Source: Parashewanella sp965200795
GTDB taxonomy: Bacteria; Pseudomonadota; Gammaproteobacteria; Enterobacterales; Shewanellaceae
Assembly (NCBI GenBank): GCA_965200795.1
Contig: CBDAVB010000012.1
Coordinates: 1-64,000, forward strand
Direction: 5' to 3'
DNA: 64,000 bases
A program made the position numbers and the translations under genes. How positions within the stretch are numbered: the first letter of the stretch is position 1; every line of letters begins with the position of its first letter. The notes below the pieces were generated by a model. That model saw only the letters and a list, made by a program, of their open reading frames with translations. It made no database searches and had not been told where the DNA came from. Of the stretch, positions 40,130 to 49,874 are shown piece after piece.

Positions 40130-41572
40130 ATGGCTCATAGCATGCCTCCCCCGCCTTCAAATTACGAACGGGTATTCGACAGGCTGAATAATTCTCACGC
40201 TGAAGCCTTAAAATACTTAAATTTTCAAACCTCAAAGTTTGATGCTGATGTCGGTCCTTGTCGGGCGTATTACCGGTTAACACCTCAGGAACGACTGCGG
40301 CTGAAAAAGTTCTTCAGCGACCCTCGGCAATCCCCCGCATCTGAATGTCAGTCAGTTTATAAACCGCCCGGTACAATTTATCAGCGCCGTTTCCCGCCTG
40401 AAAAATACCTACGAGGCAAAAGCGCGGTAAAGGAAAGACCGGTAACCGGACAAACGCAAGAGATTATTAACAGCGGACTCACAGACGACCGGAAAGGAAG
40501 AAGCCTGAATCATCTGATATCGAAGTGTGTCAATCCCTTACAGCTAATCGAAATCGCCGCTGTGATGCGAAATTATCAGCAGGCTCACGCAACACTCTGT
40601 GACATAAGACTGATTAATAAGCTGCTGCATAAAAGCGTTGAATTCAGAGAGTGCGACCCTGATGTTCCTGACCGCTTATTCAGGCTCATAACGGGTTTAC
40701 GTTCAGACTATCACCCCAAAACCTGCACACTACTGCTTAAACTCTGTACCCGTGGTTTAAATTTAGTTAACGCCAACGCGCTGCTGTTCGGCGGGGACGG
40801 TTCCTCCGGTTTAATTAATACATGGCGCGTTGAACTTAATGTCCCCGTGTGCAACGCTTTTATCACAGTGTGCGCCAAAACCGGAAACATCGACAGGGCC
40901 TGGGCGCTGGTGAGCGGCAAAGGCGCCGTCATGACGCCGGAGCGCGGCCTGGTGCCTGACGCCATCACCTGCGTTAATCTGCTCACGGCCTGCGCCGAAG
41001 CCGGAGATTTTGACAAGGCGGTGTTACTGCTCTTTGGTAATGAGAGCATGCCCGCTTTAATTCAGCGATGGGGCGTTAAACTTGATGTTTTCATGTGCAA
41101 CGCTTTTATCACCCTATGCGGCAAAACCGGAAATATCAGCGCGGCTAAGGCAGATTTAATAAAAATAATGAACGAGTCCGGAGTGATTATTACCGCTCAC
41201 ATGAAAGCCCAGCCCGCAAGCTTAGTGAGTGACAAATTTCAGGAAACGGTTGAGAACGGGATACGTTATAATTTATATCATCACAATCTGGGTGTAACCA
41301 AAAACAGCCTGAACCTGCATATCGATAAAATTTTCAAAACAAGTTTCGATGATACAGATAACGGAACAGGTGTTACGCCGGAGTTCGCTAAACTGTTATT
41401 TTGCTACCTTAAAGACATCAGAGGGCATCACATAACCTCAATCATAACCGGCTATCATGGTAAGCATACGCTGAAAGACGGGATGACTACGTACATTGAG
41501 GATAAATATAATCTGACGTTTGCCGCCAGTAAATTTAACCGGGGCGAGCTGATCCTGGCCGAACCGCCCTGA
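40130..41572 (+). CDS. PPR repeat protein with a C-terminal Smr-like domain
   Basis: 480 residues. The middle holds pentatricopeptide-type helix pairs: TCTLLLKLCTRGLNLVNANA (about 200), VCNAFITVCAKTGNIDRAWA (about 240), CVNLLTACAEAGDFDKAVLL (about 282) and MCNAFITLCGKTGNISAAKA (about 323), each followed by the next repeat after about 41 residues. The last 90 residues look like an Smr domain: LNLHIDKIF (the LDxH strand, about 395), then ITSIITGYHGKHTLKDGM (the TGxGxHS-like loop, about 437) and a final ELILAEPP. PPR-Smr proteins are best known in plant organelles, where PPRs bind RNA and Smr can nick it. Its location between IS elements and its GC-rich stretches suggest acquisition. It may be an RNA-binding effector. 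Confidence 0.75.
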   Translation: MAHSMPPPPSNYERVFDRLNNSHAEALKYLNFQTSKFDADVGPCRAYYRLTPQERLRLKKFFSDPRQSPASECQSVYKPPGTIYQRRFPPEKYLRGKSAVKERPVTGQTQEIINSGLTDDRKGRSLNHLISKCVNPLQLIEIAAVMRNYQQAHATLCDIRLINKLLHKSVEFRECDPDVPDRLFRLITGLRSDYHPKTCTLLLKLCTRGLNLVNANALLFGGDGSSGLINTWRVELNVPVCNAFITVCAKTGNIDRAWALVSGKGAVMTPERGLVPDAITCVNLLTACAEAGDFDKAVLLLFGNESMPALIQRWGVKLDVFMCNAFITLCGKTGNISAAKADLIKIMNESGVIITAHMKAQPASLVSDKFQETVENGIRYNLYHHNLGVTKNSLNLHIDKIFKTSFDDTDNGTGVTPEFAKLLFCYLKDIRGHHITSIITGYHGKHTLKDGMTTYIEDKYNLTFAASKFNRGELILAEPP

Positions 41573-41814
41573 CAAGAAACGGGGCGGAAATGAGTTTGCG
41601 AGCTTAAAAGAACAGGCAAGTCAGGTTGATACTTTATTGCCCGTTACAGGCTTTATTATCTCGCCGCAACTAATTAGTTTTTTCACTTTTCTGACATCCA
41701 TCTTAAGCGCTCTACGGCGTTACTCTTATTTGAAAGACTGCCGGTATTACTTCGCAAGAGCGCCTTGCGGAGCACTTAATCTGAACGCCAGAAATACCGA
41801 AAAAAATTATAGTC

Positions 41815-41978
41815 AGGTACTTAAGTTCTGATACTTGGTCATCGGAAAGAACCTTTTTTCTTCCCTTATAAACGTCACGTTTTTTGGCTAATGCGATACC
41901 TTCACGTTGTCGCTCTTTGATAAGCTCTCTTTCAAATTCAGCAAATGCGCCCATTACTGATAACAGTAAGTTTGACAT
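41815..41978 (-). pseudogene. Fragment of a Tn3-type resolvase
   Basis: The minus strand reads MSNLLLSVMGAFAEFERELI then KERQREGIALAKKRDVYKGR and KKVLSDDQ, the C-terminal part of the catalytic domain and the start of the HTH. The catalytic Ser region and the HTH are missing. It resembles, but is not a copy of, the resolvase at 5148-5693. Confidence 0.8.
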
Positions 41979-42358
41979 TGGAGAGTCCCGGTTTTAAAAG
42001 TTATGAAAGATGTTGACGGGTTTAACGTCATTCCCGCATGTTGTTAGCGGGCATCCAGTGAGTTTTTAGTCATTACCAAATGGCTCCGGGATCCCGTTTC
42101 CACGGGAACGACGGAAATGCTGTTCGCTCAGGGATATCATTACGGCTTATCGTTTCCCTCGAACAATATGTGTGACAAAATCATTCACCTCTGATAAATG
42201 GATATTTTTAACTGGCTAATTTATGAGCGTAAGATTTCAAAATTCGTCGTCGAAAAAGAACTGCACCCATTATTTATCGATCTTGCTGATCAAAAACCCT
42301 CAAGCCATCTATACTTCATTTGAATCTATATGTTAAAAAATAGTTTTAGGTAGTTAAG
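41979..42358. repeat. Extragenic palindromic repeat element
   Basis: The stretch 42020-42115 has CGTCATTCCCGCATG and, 60 bases on, GATCCCGTTTCCACGGGAAC, with complementary GGGAA/TTCCC arms, like REP-type elements that follow genes in many Gammaproteobacteria. No gene is seen in 41979-42358. Confidence 0.5.
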
Positions 42359-42946
42359 ATGAATGTCATAAAAAGAGTCTTAATAAGTTGTATGTTTATT
42401 ACTTTCTCTTCCGGTGTTTTTGCCGCAAAAACAAGTGAGATTGTTTTTCAAAACTATAGCTCTAAAGAGATCAGATTCGAATTCAACGGCGACGAATCGA
42501 AATGTTGGGAGAGGGTTGGAAAAAAAACCGGGACAACGGAACCTTTTACAGTAGCACCCGGACAAGAACTGAAGTCCTCTAAACGAGACAGTAATGAATT
42601 CCCAAAATGTACCAGTAAAGATAAAATTTTTACTTGGCATGTATATGAAGGCTCGAATCATTTAGCTAAAATTCAAGTAAAACGTCATCGTAATAAGCAT
42701 GGCACCTGGCGCTCGTATGCACTCATTGATTACTATACAAATGATTTCATATTTAAAGCCTACTGTACTTATACAAATAGAATTAGAACTGGAGTTCTCG
42801 GAATATTCGTCTATCCGGAAAGATTTAAAACTCAAAGCGATATATATAACGGTAGCGATTGCTCAACCCCTAATTCATCAAAGAAAGATTATATTGGTAC
42901 AATCAGAGTGCTCGATAGTGAACATAGCTCTAATTTTTCGAATTGA
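42359..42946 (+). CDS. Secreted Cys-containing protein, 195 aa
   Basis: Sec signal peptide MNVIKRVLISCMFITFSSGV then FA-AKTSE. The mature part of about 172 residues begins IVFQNYSSKEIRFEFNGDES and has five or more Cys, with KCWERVGKKTGTTEPFTVAP, KDKIFTWHVYEGSNHLAKIQ and a Ser-rich tail. The beta-rich opening and Cys content are those of a small exported beta-sandwich protein, but no toxin or enzyme motif is seen. It has its own upstream region and lies isolated between remnant mobile elements. Confidence 0.7.
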   Translation: MNVIKRVLISCMFITFSSGVFAAKTSEIVFQNYSSKEIRFEFNGDESKCWERVGKKTGTTEPFTVAPGQELKSSKRDSNEFPKCTSKDKIFTWHVYEGSNHLAKIQVKRHRNKHGTWRSYALIDYYTNDFIFKAYCTYTNRIRTGVLGIFVYPERFKTQSDIYNGSDCSTPNSSKKDYIGTIRVLDSEHSSNFSN

Positions 42947-42952
42947 ACCTTG

Positions 42953-43078
42953 TAGTGGTCAGGTAACCCAGAGAAGTAGCCAGGGATTATCGGTGTGCTT
43001 ACGAATCGCTTTCATTAGTAATTCGTGGTCGATATTGTCAAAGAGTCCTTTAATGTCAAATTCAAGCACCCGGTTTTA
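42953..43078 (-). pseudogene. Fragment of a group II intron reverse transcriptase
   Basis: The minus strand reads CLEFDIKGLFDNIDHELLMK then AIRKHTDNPWLLLWVT, matching the palm/thumb entry of group II intron-encoded reverse transcriptases (FDIKGLFDNIDH). It is about 42 codons with stops at both edges. The rest of the intron is absent. The remaining 43079-43341 shows a likely terminator of the cdd gene near 43300-43330 and no gene. Confidence 0.75.
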
Positions 43079-43341
43079 GCGCCGGCATCGCTTACAAGTC
43101 ATATCCGGCGCCTGATGTGCTGATTTTTCCGGTCTGTAGCCATAAGAATCTTGGTGAAACCAAGGCCTCTGCTAACGGCTCGAAACGCAACTTTGCGACC
43201 ATTTGCAAAGTCGGTCACTGGACTCTGCTAGCGCAGGAGCGAATGAATATCGCTATTTCAATGTGTTATGTATCGAATTTGCGTTAATTTACTCAGATAA
43301 AATAAGTGGCCGCAGATAAAACGCATCCGCAGCCATCACCA

Positions 43342-44235
43342 TTAAGCTTCTACTTCAACAACTGAATGCTCAAGTTCAACAGAAGTAATATCATGTAGAG
43401 CATTCATCGAAACATTCGCTAAGCTAATTTTACCTTCTGCCGACTCCACTAAAACAGCACGTTTAATTTCGCTGTATCGGCGGTTGTGTCGGATTAAGTT
43501 GGTTAATGCCATTTGCATTGGCAGCATTGACGGGTTAAAGGCCGCGTTTTCAGCATAACGACCGGAGAACAAGGTTCCGTCTTCTAACTCAAGCGTGACA
43601 GCAGCATATCTCTTAGTGTAAGGCGCATAACTCTTGTTTGCTTGGTGTGTGGCTTCAAGAACTGTAGGATCTTCACTGATTAACTTATGCTGCACGGCCT
43701 CAGCGCTTAATAATGGCGAAGTAACATTTAAATCTTTAGGACCAAAGGCGTAAGGAAGATAGTGAGTTAATGTGTGGGTGTCTTGCTCAGGCAGATGAAT
43801 TCGGATGTTCTGTCCTTCAACCAATTCATTCATAAATTGACGACAGTGACCGCATGGACTGTAGTTAACAATCATATCCGTGATATGGCGTTCACCTAAC
43901 AACCAAGCGTGGCTGATAGCACTTTGTTCAGCATGAACCGTTTGGCCTAGTGTCTCAGTTGGGAACTCTAAGTTAGCACCCATGTATATATCACCACTGG
44001 CACCTCTGGCGATCGCGCCTACATAGAATTCACTGATTGGCGGATTAGCTAAAGCCGCCGCAACCGGGAGTAAAGCGATCAGAAGCTCGTGTTCTTCTAA
44101 CCCGCAAATTCGTTTTAGTTGCTCTACTTGTTTTGCTTCAAAATGTCCTGAAAAGTTATCATCCAATAATGGCACTAGCGCTTGTGCCAATAAAGGCGGT
44201 AATTGGGCAATGCTCTGAACAAATCTATCTTGCAT
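43342..44235 (-). CDS. cdd: Cytidine deaminase
   Basis: 297 residues, the E. coli-type homodimer with two homologous halves. The catalytic zinc site is in the N-terminal half: TVHAEQSAISHAW (His-x-Glu) and SPCGHCRQFMNEL (Cys-x-x-Cys). The C-terminal half has YAPYTKRYAAVTLELEDGTL and FNPSMLPMQMALTNLI. It deaminates cytidine and deoxycytidine to uridine and deoxyuridine in pyrimidine salvage. ATG 44235 is preferred to the TTG at 44250 because GAGGACACGGGAC precedes it. It follows exonuclease I on the same strand. Host backbone. Confidence 0.95.
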   Translation of the reverse strand: MQDRFVQSIAQLPPLLAQALVPLLDDNFSGHFEAKQVEQLKRICGLEEHELLIALLPVAAALANPPISEFYVGAIARGASGDIYMGANLEFPTETLGQTVHAEQSAISHAWLLGERHITDMIVNYSPCGHCRQFMNELVEGQNIRIHLPEQDTHTLTHYLPYAFGPKDLNVTSPLLSAEAVQHKLISEDPTVLEATHQANKSYAPYTKRYAAVTLELEDGTLFSGRYAENAAFNPSMLPMQMALTNLIRHNRRYSEIKRAVLVESAEGKISLANVSMNALHDITSVELEHSVVEVEA

Positions 44236-44361
44236 GTCCCGTGTCCTCAATTGTTATGTTTATGTAGTACGATTCTAAATAAGTTGAAACCAATAAAATG
44301 AGATTATTCTCTCATTTATTTGTTGTTTTTATTAACATTTAGGTGTTATTTAATCATAAAA

Positions 44362-45780
44362 TCACAGAGACTGTAAGTAACTGCATAATGCGGCTAATAA
44401 TTTTTGTTTACTCTCATCCGACTCTGTTTCGTGCAGCAAGTTTTCAATTTTAAGAACATAATCAGGATCATTAAGCCTTGATTGACAAAATTCTTTCCAT
44501 TTCATTGACTCATCACTGCTCAATGTTTCCGGATAGTTACGAGCCCGATAACGAAATAGCATTTCGTTTAGACGATCATCTTCAAACTTCAGTTCTAATG
44601 CGGCAAGGTTTTGTGGTGCTGTTTGACGGACAATTGCTATTTTACTTTTATCAGACTGACTGAAAAATCCGCCAGAATAAAGCGATTCATCAGGATCAAC
44701 ATAAGATTCATTATCAAACGTGCTTTCGCTGGATAATGCCGTGAGTTTTTCTCGAATATGCGGATTTTGCTTTAGTTTCTTATATTGCTCACGAGCAAAT
44801 TTTTTATCGATATCTAAACGTTGTGCGTTTTCATCGGTCAGTGTTTTTGCTGTGGTGATAAAAGGACATTTGTTTAGATGAATGTGCTTAACCGGAATCG
44901 GTAATTCATCGTCACTCAGCTCTGAGCGAGATGTATAAATACGTCTGCGAATTTCTTCGACATCCAAATCAATCAGAGGTTGGATATCCATCGCTAGGTT
45001 AACGCAAATAACAGCGTTTTTATTGTCAGGGTGATGAGCCACAGGCACAATTAATGTCGTGCAGCCATGTTTGGCCGGAATTTTCGAGCTGACATGAACC
45101 AGAGGCTGCATGTTTAATACATCGACATGAGCGGCAACCGCTTTTTTGCGTCTTAAATTAAAATAGTAGTCGTAAAGCTTTGGCTGTTTTTCTTTAATAA
45201 GTTTAGCGAAAGCAATGGTAGCTTTAACATCGCTTACGGCATCGTGAGCATTTTCATGGGCAAGGCCGTTCTCGACGGTTAACTTTTCCAGCTTGAAACT
45301 CGGCGAGCCATCTTCATTGGTCGGCCAATTAATGCCTTGCGGACGAAAAGCGTAACAAGCTCTGGCAAGGTCAATAATATCCCAACGAGAGTTATTGTTT
45401 TGCCATTCACGAGCGTAAGGGTCTATAAAGTTACGGAAAAAACCATAACGACTGACTTCATCATCAAAACGTAGTGAATTATAGCCGACGACACAGGTAT
45501 TAGGCTGGCTGAATATTTGATTAATACGCTGCATAAATTCAGCCTCAGGCATACCACGAGTATTGGCTATCTGGGGCGTAATACCGGTCACGAAAATGGC
45601 TTCTGGCTGAGGAAGATAATCAGCCGATTGCTTACAGTAAAAGCTAATTGGCTCTTCGATGATATTTAAATCTAAATCAGTTCTGATACCGGCAAATTGA
45701 GCCGGTCTGTCTCTAGCCGGGCTTGCCCCGAAGGTTTCATAATCGTGCCACAATAAAGTTGGCTGTTCGCTGTTATTCAT
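44362..45780 (-). CDS. sbcB: Exodeoxyribonuclease I
   Basis: 472 residues. A DEDDh exonuclease domain starts LLWHDYETFGASPARDRPAQ (Asp and Glu), continues CVVGYNSLRFDDEVSRYGFF (Asp) and NAHDAVSDVKATIAFAKL (His-x4-Asp). The SH3-like and C-terminal helical domains characteristic of ExoI follow. It removes nucleotides 3' to 5' from single-stranded DNA in mismatch repair and recombination. ATG 45780 follows AAAGGACAACC. Host backbone; no defects seen. Confidence 0.95.
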   Translation of the reverse strand: MNNSEQPTLLWHDYETFGASPARDRPAQFAGIRTDLDLNIIEEPISFYCKQSADYLPQPEAIFVTGITPQIANTRGMPEAEFMQRINQIFSQPNTCVVGYNSLRFDDEVSRYGFFRNFIDPYAREWQNNNSRWDIIDLARACYAFRPQGINWPTNEDGSPSFKLEKLTVENGLAHENAHDAVSDVKATIAFAKLIKEKQPKLYDYYFNLRRKKAVAAHVDVLNMQPLVHVSSKIPAKHGCTTLIVPVAHHPDNKNAVICVNLAMDIQPLIDLDVEEIRRRIYTSRSELSDDELPIPVKHIHLNKCPFITTAKTLTDENAQRLDIDKKFAREQYKKLKQNPHIREKLTALSSESTFDNESYVDPDESLYSGGFFSQSDKSKIAIVRQTAPQNLAALELKFEDDRLNEMLFRYRARNYPETLSSDESMKWKEFCQSRLNDPDYVLKIENLLHETESDESKQKLLAALCSYLQSL

Positions 45781-45961
45781 GGTTGTCCTTTATTGTTGGC
45801 GAAATTCAAATAACTAACTGCTTTTACTTGTTTTTATGTTCTGTCTTGTTTGTGCTTGTTCGCCGAAGTTCGGTGTGCCCATTTTATAAAAGTTCATCGT
45901 CATGTGCATCGTAAAAATGTAAAATGTGCATCATAGACGGATCATTATTTGAGGTTCAACT

Positions 45962-46424
45962 ATGGCACTATCTGACAGTAAATTGAGAAATATCAAAGCA
46001 CAATACTTAGGCAAACCAGAATTGGCAGATCGTGACGGCTTAACCGTCAGAATCACTAAATCAGCAATTGTTAGTTTCAATTATCGCTTTAGATGGCGTG
46101 GTAAGCAACAGCGAATCAAAATTGGTAGATATCCTGATGTTTTATTATCCAAAGCAAGGTTAAAAGCCGGGGAGTATCGTCAGGTGTTACTCGAAGGTGT
46201 AGATCCAATAAGCTATGTTGCCAATAACAAAACTGGTCGTTTACTGGGCGAGCTTTGCGAAGACTTCATTAATATTTACGCCAAGAAAGAATTAACTCGA
46301 AGAACCAATGAGCTTTATAACTCGTTTTACAATAAATACATTAAACCTAATGCCAATATAGATGTTGAAAAGTACTCTTATACTGATTGGATAAAATTTT
46401 TCGACAAGATCAGAGAATATACTA
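45962..46424 (+). pseudogene. P4-type integrase, interrupted by an IS630-family element
   Basis: ATG 45962 begins MALSDSKLRNIKAQYLGKPE, then RDGLTVRITKSAIVSFNYRF and IKIGRYPDVLLSKARLKAGE, the DUF4102 N-terminal domain. The core-binding part ELCEDFINIYAKKELTRRTN follows. At 46424 the gene is cut by an IS630 element; the frame beyond the IS (from 47657) is short and ends after about 30 codons, so the catalytic domain is lost. It is evidence of an old island at this spot whose attachment site I cannot see. Confidence 0.85.
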
Positions 46425-46439
46425 GTGTAGTGCATCAAA

Positions 46440-47622
46440 TTAATCTGTGATATTTAATACCTTTCTTGCCCTCTCGACTTTTTCCATAATAACATCGGCT
46501 GATTTTGTCCGGACAAAAGGTTCACATCCGTCATTGTGCGCCTCTATATAATTCATTATGCAGGTCTCCAATTCCGCTGCTGATGTGCGCACCCCTCGTT
46601 TGAGTTGCTTTTCCGTAAGCAGACCAAAAAAACGTTCGACTAAATTGAGCCGGGAGGAACTTGTCGGAATAAAGTGCAAATGAACACGTTTGTTTCTTTT
46701 TAACCGGTTCCTGACCTTTTCATGTTTACGGGTGGCGTAATTGTCAACGATTAAGTGCGGCTCAAGCTCTTTATTCGTCTGCTTTTCAACGGTTTTCAGA
46801 AAAGACAGAAATTCTTGATGTCGATGTTTTTTCATGCATTCGCCGATCACTTTTCCTGTGGCGACATCCGGCTCCGCAAACAGCGAACCGGTTCCGTGAC
46901 GCTTATAATCATGGGTCATGGTTTCACAGCGGCCTTTTTTTATCCGGAGTCCGGGCTGTGTTCTGTCTAATGCCTGAATAGAGCTTTTTTCATCCGCGCG
47001 GAGTACTAATGCATTTTCCGGCGGTGACATATACAAGCCGACCACATCCCTGAGTTTTTCCTCAAAACGGGGATCGTTACTGACCTTAAAAGTTTTATGC
47101 GGACGGGGTTTTAAACCTACCTCCCGCCATGTTCTTTGAACTAAAGAAGGTGAAATCCCCGTATATTTAGCTAACTTCCGTGTTGACCGGTGAGCGGCGT
47201 TGCCGGGTTTTTCAGTGGTGGTGATTCGGATGATCTGGGCTCGGATCTCTTGTTGTTTTCGCGTATTTTTACCACCATGATTAGCACCGCGGGGTCTGTC
47301 TTTCTTGATGCTTTCTATCCCCTCGGAAACAAAACGATTTCCCATGCCCAGGCCGTATTAATGTTGAGCCCGGGCTGGTCCGCGATTTTATAGTTTGGTG
47401 TATTGTCAGCTGCGAGTAAGTACCCAGTCAAATGTAATCGAATATTTTTCTTTCTGAAACGCCAGTCAAGAGCGACTTCTTCAGATGAAAGCAATTGACT
47501 AGGTACTTAAGATGATTTTGGAGCGTTGAACAAGGCGAACAGGGGTGGTTCTGCTCCTGACGAATTTTTCCGGTTGCAGACGGATTTCCGGGGTTAAATC
47601 AACAGTAATTTGAGCTGGCATG
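46440..47622 (-). pseudogene. IS630-family transposase with frameshift and MITE insertion
   Basis: Upstream of the MITE the minus strand starts MPAQITVDLTPEIRLQPEKF near 47622. Joined across the MITE it reads QRSKIILLAADNTPNYKIAD, an HTH, and GLNINTAW, then shifts frame just before 47345. The remaining 301 codons have RKLAKYTGISPSLVQRTWRE, VLRADEKSSIQALDR (Asp), PHLIVDNYATRKHEKV (Asp) and TSSSRLNLVERFFGLL (Glu), the DDE core of an IS630 subgroup distinct from the copies at 24-31 kb. Two independent lesions make it a pseudogene. Confidence 0.88.
47419..47507 (-). mobile_element. 89-bp MITE, copy 2
   Basis: Identical over all 89 bases to the reverse complement of 24769-24857, flanked by TA (47417-47418 and 47508-47509). 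It lies inside a different IS630-family transposase gene. Confidence 0.95.
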
Positions 47623-48000
47623 TTATTTTATAATATCAATTTAAATCACTACACTATGTGGTTTAACATTTTGATTATATTATCAAAAATTACTGAAACG
47701 CTGAGACGCATCGAAGAATTAAGAAGTTTATATTATTCTTGTTAGGGACGTTGCGATTTAAATTTTACCGCAATAGTATAGTTGAGTTCTTAAAATCGTT
47801 TATGTTGCTGCCAGATGTCTACTTCAATTTACATTTCTAGCGAGTCCAAACGGATAATCAAACTTGCCTCAAATAAACTTCACGGAATGGAAAAAAGAGT
47901 CTTTATGGCTGAAGTGTCTAAAACGTTCTGCTGTGGGAGTCCTAGATTAACGGAAACGGAGTTTGGCTGGGGGAGAAAAGCTGCAGAACCCGGGCTTCAT

Positions 48001-49874
48001 CCCACATTTCGCATGGGGATTTAAGTATCCCCTATATTTTCAACTATTAACAAAAAAGAAACATAGTTCTTGTAGTGCTGTCATACGGTTTACCAAATTT
48101 CAGGTATGCCAATAGGCTTCTGTCGTGAAGCTAGACTTTTCCTGTCTTAACATTACGCAATGTTGTAAATACGACTCACCTCACTACCAAACAGGGTTAA
48201 AATTTTTCTCTTTTCTGAGTAATACCCGATATCGCTGAACCTGCCCTTTAATCGTAACGACATGAACAGTGCTCATTACTTGATCCATTTTGGTGTGAAA
48301 GTCGGTTATTCGTCTGACTAAGGAGTTTCATTATTTCTTTTCAGGATTCTCTAAATTGATATTCCTAGGTTGTAGACCATTAAAGGTCATTATCATCATT
48401 AATTGATGAGCTGGTCTTTTTAAAAATAGGTTGTCTAAGTGGAAGGCTGGGTCTTTGATAAGACGAAAGCCTCGCTCAACACCTTGTTGACTCTTGTAGC
48501 TATCAATACGGCTTTAGGAGACATATCAAAATGATTGGTCGCCAAAACAAATCGACCCACTCGATTTCGGTAGGGGCGCTGCCTATCCTCTGAAGGTGGA
48601 ATGCTGTTTCTATTTGATAGTGAGAAAACTCTTGTTTAGCACCTTTTTTTTGTCCTTTATCGGGTATTTTTTTATCTCAACTAGCTGGTAACTCACATCG
48701 TGGTATTTTACTGTTTTTGCAAATTGTTCAAAGGCTTGCTCTGCATCGGCACGACGCTAATTCTTTTTTTGCGAGCTTGTTAGCCTCACGTTCAATACGG
48801 TCGAAGTATTTGGCTTTCTAGTGTTTTTAACTGCTTTTTTGCCGCTTGTTTTGAGTACACCATCAAGTTGCATTGCTAACCCTCGCTCGGTATGCCCAAA
48901 CCATGCACCTTGGTTGTCATCATCTAATTCAATCCAAGAAAATTGGCTTTCATCCGCTTCTCTTAGCTGCTTTTCAAAGTGATGTGGTTGGGGATGCGAG
49001 TGATCCAATGATAAAACGCATTTTTGAGTTCATCATTGACATACAGAGCCGAGTTGACAACTGTCGTATCTGGCGCTTGTTTCAACTGCTCTCTAAAAGC
49101 CTTAATGCACGCTAATGTGTTATGAAAATTAGTCTTATCTTGGCTGTTGCCATCTAACGGCTCAAACCATACCGGCATTTGTGCAGAGCCACTGACGGTC
49201 TGACATCATCATTTGTTTTAAATCTGGGCGATGATCTTTTGAGTAACCATACTAGGCAAAGCAGGTAAGTCATCTTGATTTTTATAGTCAATGTCATAAT
49301 GTAAAGAAAAACTGGTGGTACGAGGTGTGCACTTGCCTTTCTTCTTGTCAAAAAAATCGAGAACACCTCATTGGCGATTTCAGCAAATAGTTGCATCACT
49401 CCATATTCGTAGCACTTATCTAAAGTTCGTCCTAAAGCATCATCATTGAATGTTCAGGAAACGCCTTTACCTATTAATAGCTCGATAGGTTTTCCAGTAA
49501 AGAATTTCGGTGTGAATAAATTGGATTTTGCGTAAAAAACCCATTTAAAATCATCTTTTATGCGTTGACCGTGGCTCACATGGGACTGTTGCTGATTAAG
49601 AATAGGAAGTCGAGCATCAATGCGCTCAACCAGTTTCCTCAACCAGTCCGGCGACTATACCAAGATGGTCTAATTCTGAATTGTTAATTGATCTTCATCC
49701 AGCATTTCAAAGTGATTTTGCAGAGAATTAGGGCATTCTGCTAAAAAAATCAGAGCTGTCTGTGATCTTTTAGCTATGTTCTTGTGATCTATTTGCCATA
49801 GGCTGTGATCTTTATGCCCTAATTAGCTGCAAGTAATTATTGTTAGGCAAGGAAATTTCAGTGCGAAATGTCGG
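48001..49874 (-). mobile_element. Decayed IS1634-like element nested in the ISAzo13 gene
   Basis: 1874 bp with inverted ends CC(C/G)ACATTTCGCA and a 5-bp target duplication TTCAT (47996-48000, 49875-49879). Removing it restores the reading frame of the host transposase. The transposase inside is full of stops. Confidence 0.88.
48330..49690 (-). pseudogene. IS1634-like transposase, many frameshifts
   Basis: Minus-strand fragments in different frames: RKLVERIDARLPILNQQQSH near 49640, then MPVWFEPLDGNSQDKTNFHN (49178), AFREQLKQAPDTTVVNSALY, and SQFSWIELDDDNQGAWFGHT (about 48960-48900). The PVWFEPLDGNSQDK motif with the following Asp strand is typical of IS1634-type transposases (DUF4277 group). 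No frame longer than about 85 codons survives. The stretch 48001-48330 has only decayed sequence. Confidence 0.7.

Larger units (their letters stand above)
46425..47654 (-). mobile_element. Degenerate IS630-family element carrying a MITE
   Basis: Ends GTGTAGTG (46425-46432) and CACTACAC (47647-47654), flanked by TA on both sides, inserted in the P4-type integrase. Its transposase has a frameshift and is also split by the 89-bp MITE at 47419-47507. Confidence 0.88.
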
